Below, in pieces: positions 1 to 8,941 of a stretch of DNA of 64,000 bases (its first letter is position 1; each line of letters begins with the position of its first letter). The stretch covers positions 62,001-126,000 of the forward strand of contig NZ_FNFZ01000011.1 of the NCBI RefSeq assembly GCF_900101015.1, in the 5' to 3' direction. The position numbers and the translations under genes were made by a program. The DNA is from Sarcina sp. DSM 11001. GTDB lineage: Bacteria > Bacillota > Clostridia > Lachnospirales > Lachnospiraceae. Under the pieces are notes generated by a model. The model ran no database searches. It was given only the letters and a program-made list of their open reading frames with translations, and was not told the origin of the DNA.

Positions 1-1
1 A

Positions 2-526
2 AGAAATGCCAAGGCGGTCAATTTCGGGATCGTGTACGGCATCAGCTCTTTCGGACTCTCCCAGGGACTTTCCATTTCCAGGGCGGAGGCGGCGGAATAC
101 ATAAAAGCCTATTTCAAGACCTATCCGGGAATCAAGATCTTCCTGGACGGACTTGTCTCCTCCGCAAAAAAAGAAGGATACGCGATCACCATGTACGGCC
201 GGCGGCGCCCCGTTCCGGAGCTCTCCTCCAGCAACTTCATGCAGCGGTCTTTCGGGGAGAGGGTCGCCATGAATTCACCCATCCAGGGTTCCGCGGCGGA
301 CATCATGAAAATAGCCATGATCCGGGTGTGGGAGAGGCTTGAGAGGGAGAAACTGCAGTCCAGGCTGATCCTCCAGATCCATGACGAATTGCTGATCGAG
401 ACCGCCCCCGGGGAAGAGGAGACGGTCCGCCGCATCCTTGAAGAGGAGATGGAACATGCGGCAGACCTGTCCGTACGTCTCGAGACAGATGTGCACAGCG
501 GAGCGGACTGGTATATGGCAAAATAA
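2..526 (+). CDS. polA: DNA polymerase I, C-terminal part (5' truncated by window edge)
   Basis: The open frame enters from the left edge, so only about the last 174 residues are present. The first residues read RNAKAVNFGIVYGISSFGLS, the O-helix (motif B) of family A polymerases, with the fingers-domain Arg, Lys and Tyr in place. Motif C is visible as QIHDELLIE, holding the palm-domain Asp that binds catalytic metal. The product fills gaps during lagging-strand maturation and excision repair. The frame ends with TAA at 524-526. In many Firmicutes polA lies next to coaE; here a WalJ-like gene sits between them. Identity is secure; the upstream 5'-nuclease and proofreading regions are not visible. 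Confidence 0.97.
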   Translation, partial: RNAKAVNFGIVYGISSFGLSQGLSISRAEAAEYIKAYFKTYPGIKIFLDGLVSSAKKEGYAITMYGRRRPVPELSSSNFMQRSFGERVAMNSPIQGSAADIMKIAMIRVWERLEREKLQSRLILQIHDELLIETAPGEEETVRRILEEEMEHAADLSVRLETDVHSGADWYMAK

Positions 527-530
527 AAAG

Positions 531-607
531 AGAGCAGTCGATGACGGCTGCAGGGAGTAACAAAAAAACAGAGCAGTCGATGACGGCTGCAGGGAGTAAC
601 AAAAAAC
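531..607 (+). repeat. 39-bp tandem duplication carrying a ribosome binding site
   Basis: Two near-perfect copies (531-569 and 570-607) start with AGAGCAGTCGATGACGGCTG and end in an A-rich run. Each contains AGGGAG. The AGGGAG of the second copy lies about 11 bases before the ATG of the next gene and is probably its Shine-Dalgarno site, so the whole leader including the SD has been duplicated. Confidence 0.9.
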
Positions 608-1405
608 ATGCGATTTGAAAGTATTGCCAGCGGAAGCAGCGGCAATTGTATCTATGTGGGTTCGGACAGGACCCATCTGCTGATGGATGTGGGCATCAGC
701 AGGAAGAGGACCGGGCAGGCTCTTCATGACATCGGACTGGATTTCAAGGACATCGACGGCATCTTTCTGACCCATGAACACTCGGACCATATCATGGGGC
801 TGCCGGTGATCGCCAAATATTCGCAGATGCCGATCTACGCGACGAAGGGGACGATCAGAGCCCTGGCCAGGATGCCGAAATACCGGGATATCGATCCGGA
901 CCGGTTTATCTGTATCCGCGCCGATGAGCCGGTCAGTGTGGGAGATCTCAAGATCGACCCCATGACGATTTCCCACGACGCGGCGGAGCCAGTGGGCTAC
1001 CGGGTTTATGAAGGCAGCAAGAAAGCCTGCATCTGCACAGACCTGGGCTGCTATACAGACTATACCCAGGCCTGCCTGCAGGACTCGGACGTCCTTCTTC
1101 TGGAATCCAACCACGATATCAACATGCTGCAGGTCGGGCATTATCCTTATTCCCTCAAACAGCGCATCCTGGGTAACCGCGGCCACCTGTCAAACGCCGC
1201 GAGCGGGCAGCTGCTCAGCCGGGTGCTCAACAGCCATCTGAAGGGGATTTTCCTGGGACATCTGAGCAAAGAAAACAACATCCCGGAGCTTGCTTTTGAG
1301 ACTGTCCGCGTAGAGCTCATGTTCTCGGAAGCAGGGTACCGCGCCGAGGAGCTCCCCATCCGGGTGGCGGAACGCGATGTCCCGTCGGGTCTCGTGGAGT
1401 TGTAA
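608..1405 (+). CDS. WalJ/YycJ-like metallo-beta-lactamase fold hydrolase
   Basis: This 265-residue protein has the metallo-beta-lactamase fold. The metal-binding HxHxDH motif is THEHSDH at residues 55-61, and further ligands probably lie around SHDAAE and in DLGCYTD. The stretch SNHDINMLQVGHYPYSLK followed by GHLSNAASG is typical of the YycJ/WalJ (VicX) group, linked in Bacillota to DNA repair and cell-wall regulation. No walRK genes are nearby; here it sits between polA and coaE, which fits a nucleic-acid role. The start ATG follows the AGGGAG in the duplicated leader. The precise substrate is unknown. Confidence 0.85.
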   Translation: MRFESIASGSSGNCIYVGSDRTHLLMDVGISRKRTGQALHDIGLDFKDIDGIFLTHEHSDHIMGLPVIAKYSQMPIYATKGTIRALARMPKYRDIDPDRFICIRADEPVSVGDLKIDPMTISHDAAEPVGYRVYEGSKKACICTDLGCYTDYTQACLQDSDVLLLESNHDINMLQVGHYPYSLKQRILGNRGHLSNAASGQLLSRVLNSHLKGIFLGHLSKENNIPELAFETVRVELMFSEAGYRAEELPIRVAERDVPSGLVEL

Positions 1406-1445
1406 AAGCACTGACTGATTACAACGCAGCTGCATTCTGCGTACA

Positions 1446-1582
1446 GGATTATATTAGCGTAAGGGACTAAATCAGCATGCGGGATTAAATCAGCGTGCGG
1501 GATTAAGTCAGCATGCGGGATTAAATCAGCGTGCGGGATTAAATCAGCATGCGGGATTAATTGCGCAGGGATTATATTAGCG
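1446..1582 (+). repeat. 18-bp tandem array with flanking direct repeats
   Basis: Five 18-bp units occupy 1463-1552, of the form GGGATTAAATCAGCATGC. CAT and CGT alternate at one position (CAT, CGT, CAT, CGT, CAT), giving a 36-bp higher-order period. The array is bracketed by the 14-bp direct repeat GGATTATATTAGCG at 1446-1459 and 1569-1582; the right copy runs into the ribosome binding region of coaE. It fills almost the whole spacer. Confidence 0.92.
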
Positions 1583-1595
1583 AAAGGATTTTATT

Positions 1596-2225
1596 ATGAA
1601 ACTGATCGGTGTGACCGGCGGAGTGGGATCCGGAAAATCGGAGATCCTCCGCTATCTGCAGACAACTTATAACTGTCGGATCCTGATGGCCGATGATGCG
1701 GCCCGCGCTCTTGAAGCACCGGGCGGCGGGATCTATGAAGACCTGATCGCTCTTTTAGAGGAATATCCGGGCACGGAGCCGATCACTCATCCTGACGGGC
1801 AGATCAATAACCCTGAAATGGCGCGCCGGATTTTTTCGAACCCGGCACTCCGGGAGAGAGTCAACCAGATGGTGCACCCTGCGGTAAAAATCTATGCGCT
1901 GGATGAGTACAAAAAAGAGTGTGAAGCCGGCAGGATCGACTTTTTTGTCCTGGAGGCAGCGCTCCTCATCGAGGCGGGCTACACGGCCGACATGGATTCC
2001 CTCTGGTACATCTACTGCAATGCCGACGAGCGCCGCAGGCGCCTGCGCGCGTCGCGCGGCTACAGCGATGAAAAGATCGACAACATTATGAAGAGCCAGC
2101 TCAGCGAGGATATCTACCGGAAAAACGCGGATGTTGTGATCGACAACAGCGGCGACCTCGCGGTTTCCTGCAGCCAGGTGGACGAGGCTCTGCAGAAAAT
2201 GGGATATATGCCGAAGAAACAGTAA
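1596..2225 (+). CDS. coaE: Dephospho-CoA kinase
   Basis: This enzyme phosphorylates the ribose 3'-hydroxyl of dephospho-CoA with ATP, the last step of coenzyme A synthesis in the cytosol. The 209-residue product opens with a P-loop, GVGSGKS, at residues 9-15. It also has the family sequence LMADDAARAL, in which the Asp acts near the acceptor site, and VHPAVK in the CoA domain. Length matches the family. An AAAGGA-like ribosome binding site precedes the ATG by about seven bases. The polA/coaE neighbourhood is common in Firmicutes. Confidence 0.95.
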   Translation: MKLIGVTGGVGSGKSEILRYLQTTYNCRILMADDAARALEAPGGGIYEDLIALLEEYPGTEPITHPDGQINNPEMARRIFSNPALRERVNQMVHPAVKIYALDEYKKECEAGRIDFFVLEAALLIEAGYTADMDSLWYIYCNADERRRRLRASRGYSDEKIDNIMKSQLSEDIYRKNADVVIDNSGDLAVSCSQVDEALQKMGYMPKKQ

Positions 2226-2253
2226 AATGCAAACAGCAAAGCGCCGAAATTAA

Positions 2254-2273
2254 AGTACTGCTTGTACAGTACT
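2254..2273 (+). other. Small inverted repeat in the coaE-ACT spacer
   Basis: AGTACTG (2254-2260) pairs with CAGTACT (2267-2273) across a six-base loop, and a third AGTACTG follows at 2281. There is no T tract, so it is not a convincing intrinsic terminator. The rest of the spacer up to 2340 shows only the GGAAGAAGGAGA ribosome binding region of the next gene. Confidence 0.4.
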
Positions 2274-2340
2274 ATTGGTAAAGTACTGTAACAGACGTGC
2301 GCATTGATCAGAACCATCAGGAAGAAGGAGACCAGCTATT

Positions 2341-2616
2341 ATGAAAAGAGCGATTATTACAGTAGTCGGGAAGGACACGATCGGCATTATTGCGCCCGTC
2401 TGTACGTACCTGGCGGAAAACAAGATCAATATCCTGGATATTTCCCAGACCATTGTCAACGGTTATTTTAATATGATGATGATCATCGATGTGACCGAGC
2501 CGGAGAAGCCTTTCGGAGTCATGGCGGATGAGCTGGCAACACTGGGCGAGGAAAAGATCGGTGTCCAGATCCGCTGTCAGAAAGAGGAGATCTTTGACCT
2601 GATGCACAGGATCTGA
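2341..2616 (+). CDS. ACT domain protein (UPF0237 family)
   Basis: A 91-residue single ACT domain. It begins [16 protein letters not shown], the beta-alpha start typical of UPF0237 proteins, followed by [23 protein letters not shown] domains usually bind amino acids or other small ligands and act as regulatory dimers. Family members are typically encoded directly before a UPF0210 (DUF711-like) gene, as here, which suggests the two work together, but the ligand and reaction are unknown. An AAGGAGA-type ribosome binding site lies just before the ATG. The last codons, ATC TGA, are repeated six more times downstream. Confidence 0.88.
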   Translation: MKRAIITVVGKDTIGIIAPVCTYLAENKINILDISQTIVNGYFNMMMIIDVTEPEKPFGVMADELATLGEEKIGVQIRCQKEEIFDLMHRI

Positions 2617-2742
2617 CCGGACAGGCCGGGAATCTGACCGGGTACGAACAGAATCTGACCAGGTACGAACAGAATCTGACCAGGTACGAACAGAATCTGA
2701 TCAGGTACGAACAGAATCTGTCCGGTTACGCACAAAATCTGA
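2611..2742 (+). repeat. 21-bp array that repeats the ACT gene's last codon and stop
   Basis: The hexamer ATCTGA, which at 2611-2616 is the final Ile codon and stop of the ACT gene, recurs at an exact 21-bp spacing at 2632, 2653, 2674, 2695, 2716 (as ATCTGT) and 2737. Between copies the sequence is mostly CCAGGTACGAACAGA. The period is a multiple of three, so stops recur in the frame of the upstream gene. The array separates two genes that are usually tightly linked. Confidence 0.95.
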
Positions 2743-2846
2743 CCGGACAGAGGCGGGGAAGGCCCCTTGATGCACTGGTGCGCCGTCTCATTGACAGGGC
2801 GGCAGACCGGGAGTTTCAGAGGGATTCAATTTGGAGGAATAAAAGA

Positions 2847-4211
2847 GTGATTAATTTTGCGGAAGTGGCTGAGACCAATGCGATGATAGACCGGGAAAAC
2901 CTGGATGTGAGAACGATCACGATGGGGATCAGCCTGCTGGACTGTGCGGACTCGGATCTGACAAGGTTTCGTGAAAAGATATATGAAAAGATCACGATGA
3001 GTGCCTGCAACCTGGTGAAGACAGGGGAGGAGATCACAAAGGAGTACGGGATCCCGATCGTCAACAAGCGGATCTCCATCACTCCGATCGCGATCGCGGG
3101 CGGCGGTGCCTGCCGCTGCAGTGACGACTATGTCACGGTCGCAAAGACCCTTGACCGGGCAGCCAAGGAGGTCGGAGTCAATTTCCTGGGCGGTTATTCC
3201 GCTCTGGTCTCCAAAGGGATGACACAGGCGGACCGTATGCTGATCGAGTCGATCCCGGACGCGCTCTCACAGACGGACGTCGTCTGCTCCAGCGTTAATG
3301 TCGGCTCCACCAGGACCGGCATCGACATGGACGCCGTGCGTCTGATGGGGGGAGTCATCAAGAGGACGGCGGAGCGCACGGCGGACAGAGATTCCTTTGG
3401 CTGCGCCAAGCTGGTCGTCTTTTGCAACGCGCCGGACGACAACCCCTTTATGGCAGGTGCCTTCCACGGGGTCACCGAGGCGGACCGGATCCTCAACATC
3501 GGTGTCAGCGGCCCGGGTGTGGTAAAGCGTGCCCTGGAAGAAGTCCACGGAGAGGATTTTGAGGTCCTGTGCGAGACCGTTAAAAAGACAGCCTTCAAGG
3601 TGACCCGCGTCGGCCAGCTGGTGGCCAGGGAGGCCTCCAGAAGGCTGGGCGTCCCTTTTGGCATCATCGACCTGTCCCTGGCGCCTACACCGGCTGTCGG
3701 CGACAGCGTGGCGGATATCCTGTGCGAGATGGGCCTCGAGAGCGCGGGCGCGCCCGGTACGACGGCAGCTCTTGCCCTCCTCAACGACCAGGTCAAAAAG
3801 GGCGGTGTCATGGCCTCCTCCTATGTCGGCGGCCTGTCCGGCGCTTTCATTCCGGTCAGTGAAGACCGCGGTATGATCCACGCGGCGCAGATCGGGTCTC
3901 TGACCCTGGAGAAGCTGGAAGCCATGACCTGCGTATGCTCCGTCGGTCTCGATATGATCGCAATTCCCGGTGATACAAAAGAGACTACGATCGCCGGTAT
4001 CATCGCCGATGAGATGGCGATCGGCATGATCAACCAGAAGACGACAGCCGTCCGCCTCATCCCCGTCATCGGCAAGGGCGTCGGCGAGATGGTCGATTTC
4101 GGCGGCCTCCTCGGCTATGCTCCCATCATGCCGGTCAACCGCTTTGGCTGTGACGAGTTCGTCAACCGCAAGGGCAGGATCCCGGCTCCGATCCACAGCT
4201 TCAAAAACTGA
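2847..4211 (+). CDS. UPF0210 / PFL family protein
   Basis: A 454-residue protein of the UPF0210 family (DUF711-like, described as related to pyruvate formate-lyase-type folds). It has the diagnostic start [13 protein letters not shown] and then [16 protein letters not shown]. Its reaction is not established. I chose GTG 2847 because GGAGGA sits at 2833-2838 and the protein then starts where the family does; an in-frame GTG at 2778 would add 23 atypical residues encoded partly by repeat sequence. It follows the ACT/UPF0237 gene as in many Firmicutes and archaea, so the ACT protein may regulate it. Length is normal for the family. Confidence 0.9.
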   Translation: MINFAEVAETNAMIDRENLDVRTITMGISLLDCADSDLTRFREKIYEKITMSACNLVKTGEEITKEYGIPIVNKRISITPIAIAGGGACRCSDDYVTVAKTLDRAAKEVGVNFLGGYSALVSKGMTQADRMLIESIPDALSQTDVVCSSVNVGSTRTGIDMDAVRLMGGVIKRTAERTADRDSFGCAKLVVFCNAPDDNPFMAGAFHGVTEADRILNIGVSGPGVVKRALEEVHGEDFEVLCETVKKTAFKVTRVGQLVAREASRRLGVPFGIIDLSLAPTPAVGDSVADILCEMGLESAGAPGTTAALALLNDQVKKGGVMASSYVGGLSGAFIPVSEDRGMIHAAQIGSLTLEKLEAMTCVCSVGLDMIAIPGDTKETTIAGIIADEMAIGMINQKTTAVRLIPVIGKGVGEMVDFGGLLGYAPIMPVNRFGCDEFVNRKGRIPAPIHSFKN

Positions 4212-4309
4212 TGAAACCGGTTTTTTTCAGAAACGATTTGTAGTAAAATAAATTTGCGGTTTTTAATGTAGTCCCATTTGTTTGCAATGACATGGAGGAT
4301 ATAACGGGT

Positions 4310-5287
4310 ATGGAAAAAAAGTATGATGTGACAGCTCTGGGTGAACTTCTGATCGATTTTGTGCAGAATGGATTGAGTGATCAGGGAAACCCCCTTTTTG
4401 AGGCAAATCCCGGCGGAGCGCCCTGCAATGTGCTCGCCATGCTGACCAAGGCGGGAAAAAAGACAGCCTTCCTGGGCAAGGTCGGTAATGACATGTTCGG
4501 CCGCATGCTCAAGACCCGCGCCGGCGGTGAAGGTATCGACATGACGGGTCTCTTTATGGACGAGGAGGTCCATACGACCCTGGCTTTTGTTGAAAAGCTT
4601 CCCAACGGCGACAGAGACTTTTCCTTCTATCGCAAGCCCGGTGCGGACATCATGCTGACAAAGGACGAAGTCAAAGCCAGCGCTGCCCTGATCGAAGGCG
4701 CAAGGATCTTCCATTTCGGCACGCTCTCCATGACGGACGACGATGTCGAAAAAGCGACAAAGGAAGCTGTGAAGATCGCGAAAAAAGCCGGCTGCGTCAT
4801 TTCCTTTGACCCGAATCTCCGTCCTCCGCTCTGGAGCAGTGAGGAGAAAGCAAAAGAGAAGATCCGCTGGGGTCTCTCGCAGTGCGACGTCCTCAAGATC
4901 TCCGACAATGAGATCACCTTCATGACCGGCGAGGAGGACCTCGACAAGGGCATTCAGATGATCATCGATGAGTACAAGATCCCCCTTGTCTTTGCGACCT
5001 ACGGTCCCGATGGATCCAAGGCCTACTACAAGGACATCCAGGCTTATGAAAAGGGCTTCCTCAACCCGGCGACCATCGAGACCACCGGTGCCGGAGATAC
5101 CTTCTGCGCAAGCGCCCTCTACCATGTTCTCAAGTACGGTCTCGACGGCTTTGATGAGGAGAAGCTGCATGAGCTTCTGACCTTTGCCAATGCCGCCGCT
5201 TCCCTCGTGACCACGAAAAAGGGCGCCCTCTGCGTCATGCCGACATTGGACGAGGTACAGGCCTATATTAAGGCTGCCGGCAGATAA
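4310..5287 (+). CDS. PfkB-family sugar kinase, probably fructokinase
   Basis: A 325-residue ribokinase/PfkB-family kinase. The substrate-side motif GGAPCNVLAML and the C-terminal signature TTGAGDTFCASAL, with its catalytic Asp and anion-hole Gly-Ala-Gly, are intact. FDPNLRPPLW, typical of fructokinases, supports transfer of phosphate from ATP to fructose. I place the start at ATG 4310, about 11 bases after GGAGG (4294-4298), rather than the upstream in-frame ATG 4292 that overlaps the SD. The gene stands alone between the UPF0210 gene and a bidirectional terminator. Other PfkB substrates cannot be excluded. Confidence 0.85.
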   Translation: MEKKYDVTALGELLIDFVQNGLSDQGNPLFEANPGGAPCNVLAMLTKAGKKTAFLGKVGNDMFGRMLKTRAGGEGIDMTGLFMDEEVHTTLAFVEKLPNGDRDFSFYRKPGADIMLTKDEVKASAALIEGARIFHFGTLSMTDDDVEKATKEAVKIAKKAGCVISFDPNLRPPLWSSEEKAKEKIRWGLSQCDVLKISDNEITFMTGEEDLDKGIQMIIDEYKIPLVFATYGPDGSKAYYKDIQAYEKGFLNPATIETTGAGDTFCASALYHVLKYGLDGFDEEKLHELLTFANAAASLVTTKKGALCVMPTLDEVQAYIKAAGR

Positions 5288-5381
5288 ACAATTAAGATTA
5301 AGAATGCAAAAAACAGATAAAGAATACACGGAAAAAAGATAAACAATACATAGAAAATCTCCCTGGCCGTCTCTGTCAGGG

Positions 5382-5420
5382 CCGAAAAAAACAGCACCGT
5401 CGCGGTGCTGTTTTTTTCGG
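5382..5420. terminator. Bidirectional intrinsic terminator
   Basis: A perfect 18-bp stem (5382-5399 with 5403-5420) reads CCGAAAAAAACAGCACCG and its complement around a three-base loop. A and T runs on both arms let it end transcription from either side, between the convergent sugar kinase and pyruvate carboxylase genes. The spacer before it (5281-5349) has three degenerate copies of CAGATAAACAAT, the first overlapping the kinase stop codon. Confidence 0.95.
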
Positions 5421-5430
5421 TATTCCGGGG

Positions 5431-5454
5431 AAAAAGGAGGAGCAGGGCTCCTCC
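5431..5454 (-). terminator. Intrinsic terminator of pyruvate carboxylase
   Basis: GGAGGAGC (5436-5443) pairs with GCTCCTCC (5447-5454). On the minus strand the hairpin is followed by five T. A second, stronger hairpin without a T tract, GCGTCACCGGAC (5456-5467) with its complement at 5472-5483, lies between it and the stop codon of the carboxylase. Confidence 0.75.
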
Positions 5455-5527
5455 TGCGTCACCGGACATAAGTCCGGTGACGCTTCGGAAAATATTGAGA
5501 ACAAATTGATGAAGGATCCGTATGCGA

Positions 5528-8500
5528 TCACTCGATCCGCATAAGCAGCTGGCCGCCCTTGACGGTGTCGCCTTCCTGGACGAGGATCTCCTTGATGGTA
5601 CCGGCCATGCGGGCGCTGGTAGCGGTCTCCATCTTCATGGCCTCGATCGTGATGACGGTCTGGCCTTCTTCGACAGTGTCGCCGACCTTTACATTGATCG
5701 ATGCGACAGCGCCGGGGATGGAAGCGCCGACTTCGGACTTGTTCTCCGGATCGGCCATAGGCACCTTGGTGATGTGCTTCTGGGCTTCAGGATCCGCGAC
5801 CTTGACATCGCGGCGGATGCCGTTGAGCTCGAAGGAGACAGTGCGCATACCGTCTTTATCCACTTCGCCGGGTCCAAGGTACTTGATGACCAGGGTCTGG
5901 CCGTCCGCGATATTGACGCGGTTGGTCTCGCCGACGGAGAGACCGTGGAAGAAGACGTGGCTGCCCAGGCGCATGAGCAGACCATAGTGCTCTCTGTTCT
6001 TGTACCAGTCCTTATATACCTTCGGATAGAAGGCATAGGAGAGGACGGAGCGCCACTTGTAGTCGGGCTGGAAGGCCGCGACTTCGCGTTTGAGCTGTTC
6101 GAAGTCGACGGGCTTAAGCAGCTCGCCGGGACGGCAGGTGATGGGTTCCTTGCCCTTGAGGACGACCTCCTGCAGATCCTTGGGGAAGCCCCATGACGGC
6201 TGGCCCATCATGCCGGAGAAGTAGTCGACCACGGAATCCGGGAAGGCCAGGTCTTTGCCCCTTTCGACGATGTTCTCGGGAGTCAGGTCGTTCTGGGTCA
6301 TGAAGATCGCCAGGTCGCCGACCATCTTGGAGGAAGGAGTGACCTTGGTGATGCCGCCCAGGATCTGGTCGACTTTGCGGTAGTTTTCCTTGACCTCGGT
6401 GAAACGGTTGCCAAGGCCCATGCTCTCGACCTGAGGCTTGAGGTTGGTGTACTGGCCGCCGGGGATCTCATAACGGTAGATATCGGTAGCGGGGCTCTTG
6501 ATGCCGCCCTCGAAAGCGCCGTAGCGGAGGCGTACGTCTGCCCAGTAATCGGTGAGGTACTGGAGCTGGTCGAGATCAAGGCCTGTGTCTCTGGGCTGAC
6601 CCTGCAGCGCTGCCACGAGAGCGTTCATGGACGGGTTGGAGGTCAGGGAGGACATGGAGGAGATCGCGCAGTCGACGATGTCGACGCCGGCTTCGGCTGC
6701 CATCAGATATGTGGCGATCTGGTTGCCGGACGTATCGTGCGTGTGCAGGTGGATCGGGATGCCGACCTCCTGTTTGAGCGTGGTGATGAGCTTCTTGGCC
6801 GCGTAGGGCTTGAGAAGACCTGCCATATCCTTGATGGCGAGCGTGTGGGCACCGCGGCGCTCCAGCTCTTTGGCCATATCCACGTAGTATTTGAGGGTGA
6901 ACTTGTCGTTCTTGGGATCGAGGATGTCGCCGGTATAACATACGGCTGCCTCGAGGATCTTGTTCTGGTTGAGGACCTCGTCCATCGCGATCTCCATGCC
7001 CTTGACCCAGTTGAGGGAATCAAATACACGGAAGACGTCGATGCCGCTCCTGGCGGCTTCCTTGATGAACTCGCGGATCAGGTTGTCGGGGTAGTTGCTG
7101 TAGCCGACGCCGCTGGAGCCGCGCAGAAGCATCTGCAGAAGGATGTTAGGAGCCTTTTCGCGGATGAGGTCAAGACGGTCCCAGGGAGTCTCATGCAGGA
7201 AGCGGTAGGAGACATCGAAGGTCGCGCCGCCCCAGCACTCCAGGGAGAATGCATCGGCGAGGATCTCGCTGGTGCCTTCCATGCCCTTGACGATATCGCG
7301 TGTACGCACGCGGGTACCCAGCAGGGACTGGTGCGCGTCGCGGCAGGTGGTGTCGGTGATGAGGAGCTTCTGCTGCTTCTTGACCCATTTTGCGACCTCT
7401 TCGGGTCCCTTGGAGTCGAGCATCTGCTTGAGGCCCATCCTGCGGTTTCCGGTCACGGGAGGGAATCTCGGAGTTTCGTAGATCCTTGTCACGCGGTTCT
7501 CGGCGATGGAACGCTCCGCGATGAACGTGAGGATCTTGGTGGCGCGGTCCTCGCCCTGCTGGATCTCAAACAGGGAAGGGGTCTCGTCAATAAACTTGGT
7601 GTAGCACTTGCCTTCCTGGAAGGTCTCGTTCCTGAGTACGTTCGTGATGAAGGCGATATTGGTCTTTACGCCGCGGACATGCACTTCACGGATAGCCCTG
7701 AGCGCCTTTTTGCAGACACCCTTGAAGGTGCGGTCCCAGGAAGTGACCTTGACCAGCAGGGAATCATAGTACGGGGAGATGGTGGCGCCGGTGCCGGCTG
7801 TCGCCTCGTCCATACGAATACCGAAACCGCCGGATACGCGGTAGCCGGTGATACGGCCTGTGTCAGGCGCGAAGTTGTTGGTGGGATCCTCTGTCGTCAC
7901 GCGGCACTGGATCGCGAAACCGTCGAGTTTGAGGTCGGACTGCTTTGCGATGCCGATGCGGGGATCGGAGAGGGGAGCGCCTTCGGCGACCAGGATCTGG
8001 GCACGGACCAGGTCTACGCCGGTGACCATCTCAGTGACGGTGTGTTCGACCTGGATACGGGGGTTCATTTCGATGAAGTAGTAGTTCTCATCCTTGTCGA
8101 CGAGGAATTCCAGTGTACCGGCGTTGGTATAGCCGACACTCTTTGTGATCGCGACCGCGTCGCGGTAAAGTTTTTCCTTGACTTTCTGAGAAACAGAGAA
8201 AGCGGGAGTAAACTCAACGACCTTCTGATAACGGCGCTGCAGGGAGCAGTCACGCTCAAACAGGTGCGCCACGTTGCCGTGTTCGTCCGCCAGGACCTGG
8301 ACTTCGATATGCTTGGGGTTGACGAGGAATTTCTCCATGAAGATATCCCCGTTACCGAAGGATTTGAGAGCCTCTGCCTTGACAAGGTCGAAGTTGATAC
8401 CGACTTCCTCGACGGTGTCACAGCGGCGCATTCCGCGTCCGCCGCCGCCGGCGGCAGCCTTGAGGATCACCGGGAAGCCGAATTCCATACCCAGCTTCTG

Positions 8501-8941
8501 GGCTTCTTCACGGTCTTTAAGCGGTTCCTTTGTACCGGGAGTGGTGGGAACATTGCAGTCGATCGCCATCTGCTTGGCGCTGAGCTTGTCACCCATCATG
8601 TCCAGGATCGTGGACTTGGGACCGATGAATTTGATGCCGGCCTGTTCACAGGCACGGGCGAAATCGCCGTTCTCGGACAAAAAGCCGTAACCGGGATGAA
8701 TAGCATCGCAGTCATGCATCCTTGCCAGCTCGATGATCCTGGGAATATCCAGATAAGCGCCCAGCGGGCTCTCATTTTCACCGATCAGATAGGATTCGTC
8801 TGCTGCCGTACGGAAAGCCGCGTAAGTATCCTCATTGGAATAGATTGCGACTGTCTGCAGGCCAAGGTCGTGGCACGCACGGAAGACACGCATTGCGATC
8901 TCGCCGCGGTTTGCGACCAGGACTTTTTTGAATCTTGCCAT
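5528..8941 (-). CDS. pyc: Pyruvate carboxylase
   Basis: A full-length biotin enzyme that makes oxaloacetate from pyruvate, bicarbonate and ATP, feeding aspartate-family and C4 metabolism. The 1137 residues hold, in order, a biotin carboxylase domain starting KKVLVANRGEIAMRVFRA with the Gly-rich ATP loop AAGGGGRGM, a carboxyltransferase domain starting near TTCRDAHQSL, the conserved PC/OADA region, and a C-terminal biotinyl domain. The biotinylated Lys is in EAMKMET (about residue 1103). I start at MARFKK because AAGGAGGGG lies just upstream; the open frame extends 27 unlikely residues further. It is the only minus-strand gene in the window and has its own promoter region and terminator. Confidence 0.97.
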   Translation of the reverse strand: MARFKKVLVANRGEIAMRVFRACHDLGLQTVAIYSNEDTYAAFRTAADESYLIGENESPLGAYLDIPRIIELARMHDCDAIHPGYGFLSENGDFARACEQAGIKFIGPKSTILDMMGDKLSAKQMAIDCNVPTTPGTKEPLKDREEAQKLGMEFGFPVILKAAAGGGGRGMRRCDTVEEVGINFDLVKAEALKSFGNGDIFMEKFLVNPKHIEVQVLADEHGNVAHLFERDCSLQRRYQKVVEFTPAFSVSQKVKEKLYRDAVAITKSVGYTNAGTLEFLVDKDENYYFIEMNPRIQVEHTVTEMVTGVDLVRAQILVAEGAPLSDPRIGIAKQSDLKLDGFAIQCRVTTEDPTNNFAPDTGRITGYRVSGGFGIRMDEATAGTGATISPYYDSLLVKVTSWDRTFKGVCKKALRAIREVHVRGVKTNIAFITNVLRNETFQEGKCYTKFIDETPSLFEIQQGEDRATKILTFIAERSIAENRVTRIYETPRFPPVTGNRRMGLKQMLDSKGPEEVAKWVKKQQKLLITDTTCRDAHQSLLGTRVRTRDIVKGMEGTSEILADAFSLECWGGATFDVSYRFLHETPWDRLDLIREKAPNILLQMLLRGSSGVGYSNYPDNLIREFIKEAARSGIDVFRVFDSLNWVKGMEIAMDEVLNQNKILEAAVCYTGDILDPKNDKFTLKYYVDMAKELERRGAHTLAIKDMAGLLKPYAAKKLITTLKQEVGIPIHLHTHDTSGNQIATYLMAAEAGVDIVDCAISSMSSLTSNPSMNALVAALQGQPRDTGLDLDQLQYLTDYWADVRLRYGAFEGGIKSPATDIYRYEIPGGQYTNLKPQVESMGLGNRFTEVKENYRKVDQILGGITKVTPSSKMVGDLAIFMTQNDLTPENIVERGKDLAFPDSVVDYFSGMMGQPSWGFPKDLQEVVLKGKEPITCRPGELLKPVDFEQLKREVAAFQPDYKWRSVLSYAFYPKVYKDWYKNREHYGLLMRLGSHVFFHGLSVGETNRVNIADGQTLVIKYLGPGEVDKDGMRTVSFELNGIRRDVKVADPEAQKHITKVPMADPENKSEVGASIPGAVASINVKVGDTVEEGQTVITIEAMKMETATSARMAGTIKEILVQEGDTVKGGQLLMRIE

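Noticed and set aside
1463-1552. CRISPR array
   Set aside because: The units abut directly with no variable spacers and are only 18 bp. The same applies to the arrays at 12003, 15951, 18674 and 32451; no cas genes are present.
2778-2846. Earlier in-frame GTG start for the UPF0210 gene
   Set aside because: It would add 23 residues not typical of the family and lies before the clear GGAGGA site that serves GTG 2847.
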